Positions 39,469 to 51,842 of a stretch of 64,000 nt of DNA are shown one piece after another. Origin of the DNA: Meandrina meandrites (lineage: Eukaryota > Cnidaria > Anthozoa > Scleractinia > Meandrinidae). The translations under genes and the position numbers were made by a program. Numbering within the stretch: the first letter of the stretch is position 1; each line of letters starts with the position of its first letter. The stretch covers positions 29,660,439 through 29,724,438 of the forward strand of contig OY855911.1 of assembly GCA_963693305.1 (NCBI GenBank). The letters are read 5' to 3'. Below the pieces are notes generated by a model, which ran no database searches, had not been told where the DNA came from, and was given only the letters and a program-made list of their open reading frames with translations.

Positions 39469-40205
39469 CCACTCATGTGCCGAACCTAACTCAGTAAGGT
39501 TCGACCTTGGAGCGACTTTGGAGCGACAGCTGATTCAAACGGCGTATCTGTGTTGAACTTAATTCGCGGAAAAAGGTCGTTAACAATAATAATATTGACT
39601 GAACGTCTGCGTTGAGGATGATAAAAGGTTTTTGCAGTCGAAATCAGCAAACATTTACGCAAGTTTTGCTATAATAATAATATTTCCGAAAAAGCAAATT
39701 CATTCCGCGAGATTTATTTTATTTAAAATGGTTTTCTCTCGAGAATTAGTTTGTAAATGCTAATCTACAAATCTGATTTCACAAACTGGGGTAACAGCAA
39801 AAAGGAATTACCACCAAAGCAATTCTCCCATGAAGTTCCGCTTCTCTTGAGCTGAAACATATTAAAAGATAAGCAAAATGCCAGCCCGGTGAGCGAAGTA
39901 ATTTCCCTGGAATTTTATGCCGTCGTGCTTCATGCATGACTGGTCAGACCTAGTCACGCCACTCCACTTTAGACCAATAATGAGTGCTGTTATATCGAAA
40001 ATACATTACAGTAATTCATGCATTAGGTTCGGCACATGAGAAGAACGCCGTATGAATCAGCCGCCGCTCCGACGCCGTGTAGTGCGGCAGACCCTGCCGA
40101 ACTTAACGTTGTTTGCCGAACCTAATTAAACTGCCGGACCAAACTGATTCAAACGCCGCTCTTCTGCCGTACTTTATTCACCAGTTAGGTTCGGCACATG
40201 AGTGG
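39469..40205. mobile_element. 737-bp insertion with GCCGAACCTAA terminal repeats
   Basis: Left end CCACTCATGTGCCGAACC and right end complementary (GGTTCGGCACATGAGTGG), about 23 bp exact. Locus B lacks the insert at about 49915 (empty site). GCCGAACCTAA-like words recur inside near 40025 and 40120 in both orientations. No coding capacity. Confidence 0.78.
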
Positions 40206-40889
40206 AGCGGCGTTTGGAACGGGCCTGACACCATTTTTAAATGGTGTATTAAAATACAAATTTCACCGAAATATATTCCTGAAAACCTAAGAGAAAACAT
40301 TTAGCGCAACCTTCTATCTTTGTGAACAGCTAAACTTCCACAAAACTAGCTCCTTTTCGCACGTGGTTTACGATGTGGGAACCCTATCACAATGGAGATA
40401 TTACGAACATCGAATACATCATACATATTCATCCATGCGTCGGGGAATGGTAAAGAAGAACTAAAAATCCAAGAATGAAAATGTTTACGACAACAAATCA
40501 TGTGATTAACTTCAAATACATATGATTGCGAGAAACCTGTCTGTTGTTACAGTGAAACTCGAAAAACCGTGAATATTTTATTTATTTTTTGGAAACGTTT
40601 TTTTTTTTTTAGTGTGTGTTTTGAATACAAATGAATACAAGCTACTTTCACAAAACATTCCCTGCCATTGCGTTTCTGATCTTCTCTGAAAAAACAAGTG
40701 AGAACATCCACGCAACGCGCGCTAACATCCGCAGGTGAACTGGGTACCATGTCTAAAAATAACTTAAGAGGAATTACCTTTGGAATAAGGCCTAGATGGG
40801 GGACTGAGTCTCTCACTTCATACTCTCTTGAAGCAACTTAATCCATGAAAAACATTATCTTAAAACATCTAAAGGAAGATATAACCTTA
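40206..40889. other. Non-coding upstream flank
   Basis: Continues the duplication with locus B (about 49950-50350). It contains the short ACAGTGAAACTCG motif near 40550. No gene is supported. Confidence 0.6.
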
Positions 40890-41040
40890 ATTTATGGTGT
40901 CACAGTTGAAAAGGTGAAGCTTGCGTGGCTGTGACATATCGTTCTCTCTTTCTTTGAAGAATTTCAAAGCGAAAGTAGTAATGTTTTATTTCCAAAAGAA
41001 GAGTCGTGAACAGCTGCACAAACATACCGAAAAAGCCTGT
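40890..41040 (-). pseudogene. Relic start of an N1 gene
   Basis: Minus-strand ATG at 40935-40937 opens MSQPRKLHLFNCDTIN and then a stop. This matches the first residues of N1 (MSKPRKFHLFNCDNIY). Upstream DNA to about 41040 also matches the locus A/B upstream region (GAGTCGTGAACAGCTGCACAA). It is a 5'-end fragment of a lost paralogue. Confidence 0.75.
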
Positions 41041-43226
41041 CACACTGTGTGCAAAACTTTAAGGTTTTTGTATTACTACCAATCAGCAAAATATGACAAC
41101 AATTTGCGGTCAACTCGTTTCGAGTCGTTCGCCCTGGATACTTTTGTCCTGCGTGGCAGACATGTCTAACACCTTTCGACCAGTCGTACGTTGTTGTTTC
41201 TACCAATGAAAATGCGTTGTGACCGTGTCTTCTGAGATTATTTTACTAGGGGACGGGACAGAGTTTGCCACGTGAAACCACGAAACCTATCGAATTTTGT
41301 GATGTTTATAGTGAGGGTGTTTTGTCGGATCGTTCTGCATGTTCCAAAACACTGATAGTTACAGCTGCTTTTGAAGCTTAATATTGTTGGTAAGAAGCTT
41401 TGCGAAGTGTAATGTATTGTGTAATGTTGTTTGTCGTAATGGAGTGAGTAATTAATATATGGCTCAAGTTTACGAAGGCATTTCGACTTCTAAAGGAAAA
41501 GAGGCGTCATCAGCAATCTAAGCATTGTTGATCGAGTTGCTTTCAAGCGGCACGAACTAAGCTAGGATCTATCGTGCTATAACTGCCTAGTATCATTCGC
41601 CTTCGTCACTGGCATAAAGAAACACTGCCACGCAGCTTCATGCCTACAGAGCAAATTTTCAGTCCAGGATGTCAAAAAATAAATGTTACTATTCTAATTT
41701 GTGACAGTTTGAACTTTCGAGCCTTTATTTTGTCTTATATTTCTTTGCTTTTATCATTATTGGTAAAGATTTCGATCGATTTTAAAGTAAGCACAACAGT
41801 TTCCAACACTTTCCAGCTCTTAAACTTTGATGGGTCAGCTACAATATGATGTTAAACAAATGTCCAATCATTGCTGAACAAGTTGTGGTCATTTTCATGA
41901 CATCACTGGTTACCATAGCAACAGTTTAACCTGTTAAAACAACCTTTATTTTCCTTTAAGTATTTATAACTTAAAAAGGAGCCCGGTGACCCCCATTTTT
42001 CATTATTGAATAATGATCAACATGCTACGATACAACGTTTTGCAAAGTTAAAAAAGGTTCAACGGAGCGGTTTCGGAGCCACCTTAAATTTACAACCATC
42101 CGTTTACATGATTAGCTATATTGTTTGCGTCCCAAACGAAGTTTCAGATTAATTAAGACAATTACGTCGATCAGAAATTTCACAACCGCTCTCAGCGATG
42201 GTGAATAGAGTTCGTGCTGAGCAGGTGATTTGATGTCTACAATAATCAGCTGTGAATCGTCAAGGACTGTTCTGGAATAGAAATCGCATTACGAGTGTAG
42301 TGCTAAGAAATCGCGTAACGTTTTTTTTTGTGAACGAAATGCAGATTATTATTGTTTATTTAAGCAAAAATGCAGTTAAATTTCAACAGCGCGGTTTTAA
42401 GTTCTAAGAATTTCTGGTTTCATTTCCGGTTCATTTTCATGTCACCCTTAATGAAGCTGCTCGCTGACTTATCAAGCTGTTTCCAACGATTAATTCCCTC
42501 TTTTTTTCCAGTAGGGAACTTTTAGGAATACAGCCGTGGTAATCGACCACGTCCATCAATTGTTGTAGGGCAGGGCTTTGTTAAAAGTATTTTTAAGCAG
42601 TTTCAGTCACCACCAATTCTTTTAGTCATAAAAACGTTGGTCGTAAAGCAAAATTTGTAAAAAGGTCTAAGTAAATCAAACTACCGGCAAAGCTTACCTT
42701 CATACTGACAGTTATAATTTGTCCCTATCTGGATAAACGACTCCTGTCAAAATATCCTTGTATGAAGTCACGGCATATCGTTCTCAGAAATGTAACGACA
42801 TGTTGGTAACGCAAGAACACACACGCCGGAGCGTTTGTTTCGAACTACCTCAGTTTCACTGAGGTAAAACCAAATTTTACTACGACATAAACAAATTTAA
42901 CAAGAAAAAAAGTCACCACCGACTTCGTCTCATGTCAATGATATTTACAAACGTAAAGGAGAATTTTCTTCTCAGTAGATTGCAGACTAAGGTAGGCCAA
43001 CTTTTAAATATACGGTATACTCCGAAACAATTCGCACATTAAGGTAAATGAGTAATTCATAATCATTCTTGCTTATATTTATATTCGTTCGTAGACGTAG
43101 TCTCTCGGCTTCGCCACGATACACTTAAATCATCCTAAAAACCCCTTTCTTAGATATTATTACATTGCTCATGAAGATTTGTAGTTTGTTACTTTTCTCC
43201 ATACTTTGGTGGCATAACCACGTGCT
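41041..43226. other. About 2.2 kb without recognised features
   Basis: Both strands were read. There are only short frames without domains or splice support, and no terminal inverted repeats were found. It may contain the 3' UTR of locus B at its right end. Confidence 0.5.
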
Positions 43227-43798
43227 TTATCCATTCCTTCTTCCTTGGTGGTCAGAAAAAACGTACAGTTCGCCATCAGGCACCGTTTCATAGTCACCTT
43301 TTAAACTGGTTGTAATGTACGTAGGTATTTGAAAATTTGGATAAAGAAATTGTAGATCGCCTTTTTCAAAAGATACCTTCCCATAACGGACACGAGCCTC
43401 CAACATAACGGTTTCATTGGCAGCAATCTCTATTCCTCGGTCCTTTGACGAATCTTTTGACTTTGGTTCAACGGTGACGCGCAGTTCGCCATTAATGTCT
43501 TTAACGATTTTCAATCCAGCCTCAGGGATGTTGTAATGCGCATTCAATAGACCTTCTCTGATATGATCCGGGACTTTAAAATCAGGATACAATATTTCAA
43601 GGTCTTCTGGCTCATAAGATATTTTGCCATTGCGAAGGATACTCTTCACCATAACAGTTTCCCTGTTAAGCATCATATCAAAGAAAGCAGTTGTAGAAGC
43701 GGGACAATACCTCGGTTGGATTGTTGCTGCGCCTTGTGTACCAAGCTGTTGTATATTCTCTTGTGTATGCTTGATTGCGTGATCTCCTCGTGATTGTT
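43227..43798 (-). CDS. Locus B exon 3 (REP)
   Basis: Acceptor CTATATAG. A ~50-residue Q/T-rich leader is followed by two repeats: VMVKSILRNGKISYEPEDLE and VMLEARVRYGKVSFEKGDLQ. It ends DHQGRRNG. It is more divergent from locus A REP than locus C is, so it is an older branch. Confidence 0.8.
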
Positions 43799-46700
43799 CT
43801 ATATAGGTTTAATACGAGTTAATAACGTTTTATTCGATCCCTGTCAAAAAAAATTGTGTGCCTATTGGATAAATAACTTGAAGGAGCCTATGCTATAAAT
43901 CACTAACTAATTTATTTCCATTAAAACGAAAGATAACTTGTTCGGCATGAACTAAAACCCGAACACATGCTCGCTTAGCTCTCAATAATGGTAATAGGTT
44001 TCACTTGTCTTGGTGATTTTGTTTTGTTTCGCTCATTTCGGCCGTTTCGTTTCGTTGTTTCGGGTTTTAGAACGTGCCAACTTGTTCAGTGGGGAAAAGG
44101 AACTCTAGATGAGCTTTTAAGTTTTTAGCAAGGGATTCTTGATGATAAAAATGACAGAGTAGCAGAATTTAAAAGCAATCTTAATCCAGCAAGATATGAT
44201 TTACAGTAGAACCCCGCCTAACAACGTCGTAGTTACGGCCACTGGTTCTTGGCCCGAGGAAAATACTTAGTCGGTCATTTTTAGTTAAAATTAAGAACCC
44301 GTTAAATTCGACCAGTCCGTTAATATGACCACATTATCATGGTTCAACGGTGGTACTGATGACCGTTAGCCCGCACGTAGCTCGGTATGTAGAAGTGAAA
44401 GGGGTTCTTCGATTCTGTAACGGTTAAACTTGATAATGGTGTTCATGCATGCTTGTGACGATAACACCAGGAATTTCGATAACAATTTCTTTTATCTCTA
44501 ACTATGAATGTTACATGTAAAATAAATTATCCATTTTAAGTTCGAATTACATTATGCTTAACTTACTCTCTCAGGTAAAACATTTGGATTTTGTCAATAC
44601 TGTTCGAAATCGTGAATAAGACTCAGTGCCAAAATAGCATATAGTAAAATAGAATTCAAAAACTCATTAATAAATTATAAAGAAAATACAAAGGAAATTA
44701 ATGTTTCAGTGTGTTTATATCTGAAAAAGACACGGCTAAACTTTACGTCCAATTTTCTAGGCCAAAATAACCCCAACTCTGAATATTAGTGCAAGAATCA
44801 GTTGATCTACATCACAAGATTTTGAAGCCGTTCAATAAATTCGCAGTTCGTGTTTCATCAAGTCTAACACACCCGGCTCCGCCTCGTGTTTTAAACTTGA
44901 TAAAACACTGCTGCTCATTTATTAAACATTACATAAACCTAATCCTAGGCGCCCATAAATCCCGGTATTTAGGAGTGTGGCTAATGTAGCAAAAGGGGGC
45001 CAGGAGAATTGTTACCGCCCCCGGAATGGAAGGATACAATCTTGGACAAATCTGGTATGGTGAGACAAAATTTCCACTTATTTTAAGGCCATTCGCAGTT
45101 CTGGTAACAATTGAAAGATTTCATCATGATATGAACGTGTCAATTGTTGCAAAACACAAGTACGAACTACTTTTTGAAGTGAAAAACTTGTCCATCATTA
45201 TTTAACAACAAAGAAGCAGCTATTGGTCCACGTTGCACACGTGATACATTTGGTCATTTTATGTGAAAACCATCGCAAAAACAAGTGCGAACAACTTGTT
45301 TGGACTTGGACAAATGTTGTCAAAACAGGCTAAACTTCAAAGGGACCATTGTCCGAACCGAAGGCAGGACAATTCAGGACAATCCGCATTCCCATGTCCC
45401 TTGTGAAAATAATGTGACAAACTAACTCCCGAGTTAGGATTTCGAGTTCGATTTTCGAATTAGATTTTCGAGTTAGGATTTTCGAGTCAGGATTTTTTTG
45501 GCAAAGCAAAACCCATTACAATTATTGAAAGCTAACCGTAAGCCGGCTAATCGGAGTGCATAGTAGACTAACCGAAGTGAATAGTAGGCTAACAGGAGTG
45601 TGTAGTAGGCTAACAGGAGTGCATAGTAGGCTAAACGGAGTGTATAGTACGAAAAATCTTCGAAAATCCTAACTCGAAAATCCAACTCGAAATCAAAACT
45701 CGAAATCCGACTCGAAATCCTAACTCGAAAATCCAGCTCGAAATCCTAACTCGAAAATCCAACTCGAAAATCCAACTCGAAATCCTAACTCGGCGAAATG
45801 CAACTCGAAATCCTAACTCGGTAAATAGGCAACCTCGAAAATAATACGTTGTTGATTGATCATTATGTTTTTCTCTGAGAATTTATTCGCAGCGAGACAA
45901 ACTAGCTCCCGAGTTAGGATTTCGAGTTGGATTTTCGAGTTTGGATTTCGAGTTAGGATTTCGATTTGGATTTTCGAGTTGCATTTTCGAGTTAGGATTT
46001 CGAGTTGGATTTTCGAGTCAGAATTTCGAGTTGGATTTTTGAGTTAGGATTTTCGAGTCACGATTTTTTTTGGCAAAGCAAAACCCATTACAATTATTGA
46101 AAGTTAACCGTAAACAGGCTAACCGGAAGTGAATAGTAGGCTAACAGGAGTGTGTAGTAGGCTAACAGGAGTGCATAGTAGGATAAGCGGAGTATATAGT
46201 AGCCTAAACGGAGTGTATAGTACGGAAAATCCTCGAATATCCAACTCGAAATCCTAACTCGAAATCGTAACTCGAAATCCAACTCGAAATCCTACCTCGA
46301 AAATCCAACTCGAAATCCTAACTCGAAAATCCAACTCGAAATCCTAACTAGAAAATCCAACTCGAAAATCCAACTCGAAATCCTAACTCGGTAAATAGGC
46401 AACCTCATTCGTAGCCTGAAGCTCCGAGAAAAAATACATTGAAGTTAACATCATTGAATTATTTTTCCTTTGCAGAAAAATTTTAGGAGAAAAAATGTCA
46501 GGTTACATGGTACTCGGCTGTTTTTTCGTATCTGCTGTAGTAATCATCGCAATTCATTCCTTCATAGTGTAGAACACCTTAAATTCATGTGCTCATATAG
46601 TACTGTGTGTGGCAAACATATTCATGCCAAAAGCCAGAGTTTGGTAATTTTACGTTTTTGCTTTGCATAAAGTGGCTGAGAAACGTACTAGGATGCCAGC

Positions 46701-47258
46701 AGCACGTGTAAGCTATTGTACTATGCATTTTACCTTTCGCTTTCTTCAAGATGTCTCTGAAAACTTCTCGCGACTTGAAATGTCAGGAGATTTCAAACTT
46801 GTACGCCAGTGCGAATCGGCCCTTAGGTACCCCAGTTCAGGTTTTCAACCCCCTCCCCTATTTCAATGTTGTCAATGCTGTGAAAACAAAGCCAGGCGAA
46901 CCGCAAAACCCAATAAAACAACACTGAGTAGGGGGAGAGGGGGATAAAATATTTTTTTACTCATTTGCAAGTCAAGACATTTGCGAAATATGCGTGAAAT
47001 ACGTTTGTCTCAACTAGTTTTGTCCAAGATTGTAGTTCATCACAGGTTTCTCCGCAACATTCATATTCTATTAGGTTGCCCCAGTAGCTCGCCAGAACCC
47101 ATTTAGCCTCATAAGTAAAGATAAGCACTGTCATTGAGGCTCAATGAGAGTAAAATGTCTTGGCTAGAAATACAAAACAGGGCTCGAACCGGACCCTCCA
47201 ATTGACGCGCTAACCATAAGCGCGTCTCACATTAGTCCCTACATTACAAAAGCATGTA

Positions 47259-47357
<99 letters not shown>

Positions 47358-49490
47358 ATAGGAAAAACGTATCAAAATGTTTCTTACCTTTAATCTGAGC
47401 TTTCCCAGTATGTCTGGCTCCTGCCTTGTGGCCCATTTCACCACTGGATTCTCGTGAACTTGATGACTGGTCGTGGTCTGCGGCATTCCTGCCAGGTTCT
47501 GTAGCCCCGGCTGTTGGTGCTGTTTCGGTTTCTGGTTCAAGTCTTCGCTGCAGCGGTTGATATTCAAATTTGCGTCCTTTCTTGCTTGGATCAAAGTAAT
47601 GCAGCAGCGCTTCCTCATGAATCGCTCTGTGCTGTTTGTTCGAAGAAAATACGAAGCTTTTTCTTCCGTTAATAAACTCTACTTTGAACTGTGGATGAGC
47701 AATTGTTCTCCAGGCCCAGCGCGAGATGACAGACTGTTCCTCTTCGGTTTCGTTCTTGTAGTTGTCATCTCCACCAATAACAACGATGACATTTCCACCT
47801 AAAACGTACAACAGACAAATCGTTATAACTTCATTTCCCTAACGAACAAACAACATTTATTTTAAATAACATTGCCTGAACGAATAATAGTTCTGAATAA
47901 TGTTTTTTGCTCTAAAGTGAATTCCTTTTTGTTTCTTCCCGAGCACAATTATTATAAGTTGTGTTCATTTTGCGGAAGATTGACCATATATCTCAAGGAC
48001 AAAATGACTTTGTCTGGATAAACAACGCCGCGCCTAAAAATAAAAGTTAGAGTACTTCTGAAACTTGGACCAAATCACAGGGGAAATAAACTGTTGCCAT
48101 TATCTATATCTTCTTTACGTGTCCGCCCGATGTTGTACATATTAAGTGTGATTTTGGATGCATGACGGCCACAAAAAGACAAACAGTGGGCTCCTATTTC
48201 CAAGACAGCTATTATTGGCGGCTGAAATTTTTTGGGAAAATAGCGCGGTGCTGTATTTCTGTTGGGCACTCCTTTCCTTAGACATTGAGCGAATCTCTCT
48301 GGCTTCAATCGTTTAAGACAGAATCCTATCAATATTAATTTCAGTTGGAGAAAAATCGAGTACAAGAATAATTTTAATCCTACTGCGTTATTTTTTATCT
48401 CCTTTTAAAAGCTAAAGATGTAAGTAATTATTCGGGATAACACCGACAATTCCTAAGAATATCAGAGCCTGAGAAAACAATTTCAAAGTTCACAAGCTGT
48501 AGACAAATCGCACGTGCACCTTTTTTGTAAAATTGTCTTTGAAGTGATTTAAAGAGAATTCAGTGGAGCTTCGCAATTAGTTTTCGATGTTCGGTTTGCT
48601 AGAAAAGATATCTTATAATAAGGTATTGGAAACGGTAACATATAAGTTTGCGATAACGTGTAAATAATTCTGGTACATAATTTTGTCCACTAAATACTCG
48701 AAGTCCTGGGGGATTCCGCCTTAAAATTTCTTAAACGAAGACAAACTTGCTAAACAAAACGGCAGAAGTTTTGTGAAAACATTGTTGTTGTCATAGAACC
48801 TGAATCGATTTTGTATCGATCTTAGGCTGCCCACGTAAAGAGATCATTCTAGACTAGCCACAAGCCGACCTTATGGGTTAGGCGATCGACGAATTTATGC
48901 GAATTAAGCGAGGGAAGTGAGCTATAGGACGCGAAGCGCCTTAATCGCGAGAAGTTGAAGAGCGACGCAGTCGCCATAATAAAGACGGACATTATTGAAA
49001 AAGATCACTCTTGCGTGAACCACGGTAACACCCTCAAATATAAAAGTTGGGACAAGCTTAAAGCTTACTGCAAAATCTATTAAAAGAGATTCTTTTCATA
49101 AATTTTGCAGTAAGGCAGTAACTGAATACAATGGTACGAAGACAACCCACGAGACAGCAGTTGAGAAACAGACAAGTGCTTTTATATGTGATAATTACCT
49201 GTTGCTTGCAGCAAAGCTCTGTAAACCTTGGTGTAGCCATGTTCCAAGTTGTCGCTGTTGATGGAGAGAACAGATTCGTGTGCATGGACGACAAACATTG
49301 CAAAATCTATCTTCATTTCAGGAATGGTTTTTGTACTCAACTCAGACATTTCACGAAGAGTGAAGCTGTGTTTCTCTACTGAGAATTCAAAGCCAAGTTT
49401 CGATTTCGCTGCCTTCAATAAATCCTCCACGACGCTAAGCTCGTAAATATTATCACAATTGAAAAGATGAAACTTGCGTGGCTTCGACAT
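43227..49490 (-). CDS. Locus B: N1-N2-REP gene, 424 residues predicted
   Basis: Three minus-strand exons: 49199-49490 (292 nt), 47388-47798 (411), 43227-43798 (572). They sum to 1275 nt, an open frame of 424 codons plus stop with phase-1 introns. It has the same N-terminal alpha/beta domain as locus A but no L exon, so N2 joins REP directly. The linker of exon 2 differs completely from locus A after about 85 residues. The long second intron holds a ~2-kb transposon and an AAAT microsatellite next to the donor. Function unknown. Confidence 0.78.
43799..45036. other. Intron 2 of locus B, 3' part
   Basis: No coding support. A pogo-like end (CAGTAGAACCCCGCC near 44205) has no matching partner. 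The frame at 44789-44989 has no domain. Confidence 0.5.
45037..47032. mobile_element. 2-kb TA-flanked element carrying minisatellites
   Basis: Left end CAATCTTGGACAAA at 45037 and its complement ending at 47032, with similarity (TGAGACAAA) extending inward to ~38 bp. TA flanks both sides. No transposase frame is found. Most of the interior is two copies of a palindromic minisatellite module (about 45422-45840 and 45903-46405). Confidence 0.75.
45422..46405. repeat. Two palindromic minisatellite modules
   Basis: Each module has three parts. First are repeats of GAGTTAGGATTTCGAGTTGG, then a spacer with ~20-bp repeats of GTAGGCTAACAGGAGTGCAT, then the first repeat inverted (CTCGAAATCCTAACTCG). 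The second module repeats the plan with different copy numbers. Both modules could form very long hairpins. Confidence 0.85.
47178..47232 (-). repeat. Weak tRNA-like fragment
   Basis: Minus strand shows a D-arm-like GCGCTTATGGTTAGCGC and a T-arm-like GGTCCGGTTCGAGCCC. The acceptor stem is not found. Probably a SINE or tRNA relic. Confidence 0.35.
47255..47361. repeat. (AAAT)n microsatellite
   Basis: About 26 uninterrupted AAAT units in intron 2 of locus B, 27 bp from the exon 2 donor. On the minus strand it gives an artefactual run of LFIY in frames passing the donor. Confidence 0.97.
47388..47798 (-). CDS. Locus B exon 2 (N2 plus linker)
   Basis: 411 nt, phase 1-1, acceptor TTTTAG, donor GTAAGAA. 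The first ~85 codons are nearly identical to 36957-37370. The linker (PETETAPTAGATEPGR...) is unrelated. Confidence 0.8.
48316..48720. mobile_element. TTAA-flanked MITE, copy in locus B intron 1
   Basis: Ends GACAGAATCC and GGATTCCGCC flanked by TTAA (48312-48315, 48721-48724). Orthologous to 37902-38266 within the duplicated segment. Confidence 0.7.
49199..49490 (-). CDS. Locus B exon 1 (N1)
   Basis: ATG at 49488-49490, donor GTAATTAT. Nearly identical to locus A exon 1; one visible change is INNDN to INSDN. Confidence 0.82.
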
Positions 49491-49914
49491 CGTTCCCTCT
49501 TGTTACACGGCAATCTTTATCTTCTTTTCTGGCTTTGTTTCGCGTGAAACAGTTTCAACGCAGTCTTTGTTTGCCCGATTGATTTCAAAGCTAAAGTTTT
49601 AATTTTCCCAGAAAACGAGTCGTAAACAAGCCGAGAACAGCTGCACAATAATTCTGAGAAACTCCCTTGTCACGCTGTCGATTTCATCCTCATACCCAGG
49701 GTCTCTCGATCTTGTAACGAGCGACCATGGCAAGTTCAGATCCAAAGTCCGAAAATATCGGACTTCCGGCTGAGTTGCCATGCCTAGCTTTCAAAAGAAT
49801 GGCCCAACGAACTCCTTGCTCTTTTTACGTCCGGCCATTTCTACTGTTTTTAAAACCAATCAAAATCGATCCTACAAGGGAACTTTCGGGAGTCGCTCGT
49901 TTCGTCAAGCTTGC

Positions 49915-50866
49915 AAAGTAAGGAACGAAGGCTCGAGGTACTAGAATGACACCATTTAAGAATACAAATTTCACCGAAATATATTCCTGAAAACCTGAGA
50001 GAAAAAATTTACCGCAATCTTTTACCCTTGTGAACAGCTAAACAACCACAAAAACTAGCCCCTTTTCACAGGTGGTTTATGATGTGGGAACCCTATCACA
50101 ACGGAGATAGTACGAGGGCCAAAGAACACGAGCATTTTAGCCTGTAAGGTGATTGAGGCGAGCAAATCGAGGAGGAACCGACGAAGTTATTTGCTGGACG
50201 AACATTGAAACCATCACAGATATTCATGCATGCGTCGGGGAATGGTAAAGAAACACTACAAATCCAATTTTACGACAACAAAACACTTGATTAACTTCAA
50301 ATTGAAATGATTCCGAGAAAACTGTCTATTGTTACAGTGAAACTCGTTAGACTGTGAACAATTTTAATATTTTCTGGACACTTTTCTTTTGTGTTACGAA
50401 CAAACACTTTCAGCAAACTGTAAGATAATAGTTCATCTACATTGTTAAATAGTTAGACTTAAGCTGCTTAGGTCCCTCCACACAACGTATCTTCGCTTTT
50501 TCTTCCGAACTAAATCAGAAATTTTATTCTAGATAGGTATACAAGTACAATTTTTCCTTCCGCCAAACCTATGTGAAAGATAACTCTGAAACAATGAAAT
50601 TATTCTAAAAAACTAATCACTCTATTTACCGTTTAACTATACTTAAACCTCTGCATTCTAGCTTTCCGCTTTTTCAACAGATATGAACGATTGATATTCA
50701 GAAACTGCTCCCAACTTTGAGAGATTGATTATTCAGCTGTAATTTCTGAATTTATTTTCTCAAAAATGTTGCTTTAATAGATAACTGCAAAAGAAGAACT
50801 GCTCGCACAGACTACACTTGACGCCAACCAGGCTGATCTGATTTTAATGTGAAAATTGATCAATGC
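49915..50866. other. Upstream flank of locus B
   Basis: To about 50350 it duplicates 40222-40560 of locus A. Beyond that nothing is recognised. The empty site for the 39469-40205 insertion lies at the left end. Confidence 0.6.
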
Positions 50867-51141
50867 TTTAAAGTGCACCTAACACCAAAAATGTTTTTTC
50901 GCTTAATGAAATTGCCGTGTTTTTGTGAGTATTTCTGCGCAAAAATTTTTTGATTTGGTTTAATCCTCGATTTTCTGTGCTCTGTTAAAGTACGCAAAAA
51001 CGCCGCCATTTTGGTTCACTACCGAGTGTGAAGGGGTCTGGGTCGAGTGCGAGTGTGACGTCAAATCAAGAACACAAAATTTGCACGTCGCAGTAATTCT
51101 CCTGTTTCCTTCAGAAAGTACATGCATCAGATGGAAAAGAA

Positions 51142-51400
51142 ATGCCCACTAAATGTCTTGTAGAGGGTTGTGACAGCTCTTGAAACTTACAAGAGGGTAA
51201 AACGCTTCATACGATACCATTCTGTGGAACTTAATCGTGAAAAAAGCAAAGAAACGAGCGAAATTTGCTTGGCAAGCTATCGAAGTTTTCAGAGTGCCCG
51301 AGTGATGCCGCATTATGTGATTACTCCGGAAACTCGCAGGCAGTGCTATTATTCTAGCTGAGTTTTACAAAAAGCCGATGAAGCTGTATGATGGTATGTA
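51142..51400 (+). pseudogene. THAP-domain exon relic
   Basis: ATG at 51142 opens MPTKCLVEGCDSS, then TGA. It continues in frame as LQEGKTLHTIPF with more stops. The C-x4-C start and the HTIPF word fit the N-terminal half of THAP C2CH zinc fingers, which bind DNA and are common in transposases. At least three in-frame stops show it is dead. Confidence 0.6.
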
Positions 51401-51842
51401 AATGTCAAAAAGAAACTTGTATCTTAAGGCGGGACTTAACCTAAAATTTGACCAAAATGTCTATATTTTTGTTTTTCCAAAATATTACACTTCTGGCATA
51501 GAAGAATGCTATGCTGAGTGTTTTAGAGTTAATATTGCGCTGTTTCATTGCTAGCGAAGCGTTTTATTTAGTACAGTGAAAAAACAGTTTCGGTTGCCAT
51601 GGCAACGCAAAGTGGCATTTTTTGGTTTTACATCGATTTCTGTCCCTGCAGTCCATCCAATTCCCATAAATCCTCCTCCACTTTTGTGAGGAAACTATAT
51701 GACCTATTACATGACGTTTAAGACTTTCGAAGACCTCATGGGATCGAAATTCGTCGAACCGAAGCTAACCGAACGTGTTATCACAACAGTGGAGATTGAG
51801 AGAACAAGAGGTAGCTTTCTTATAGCGAGTTTTGGGTCCAAA

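Noticed and set aside
44204..44420. Possible pogo-like element starting CAGTAGAACCCCGCC
   Set aside because: No convincing complementary right end within 1 kb; only a weak GGGGTTC match near 44400.
47239..47811. A 190-codon protein ending in repeated LFIY
   Set aside because: The repeat part is the intron microsatellite beyond a good donor at 47381-47387; the exon-sum test supports splicing there.
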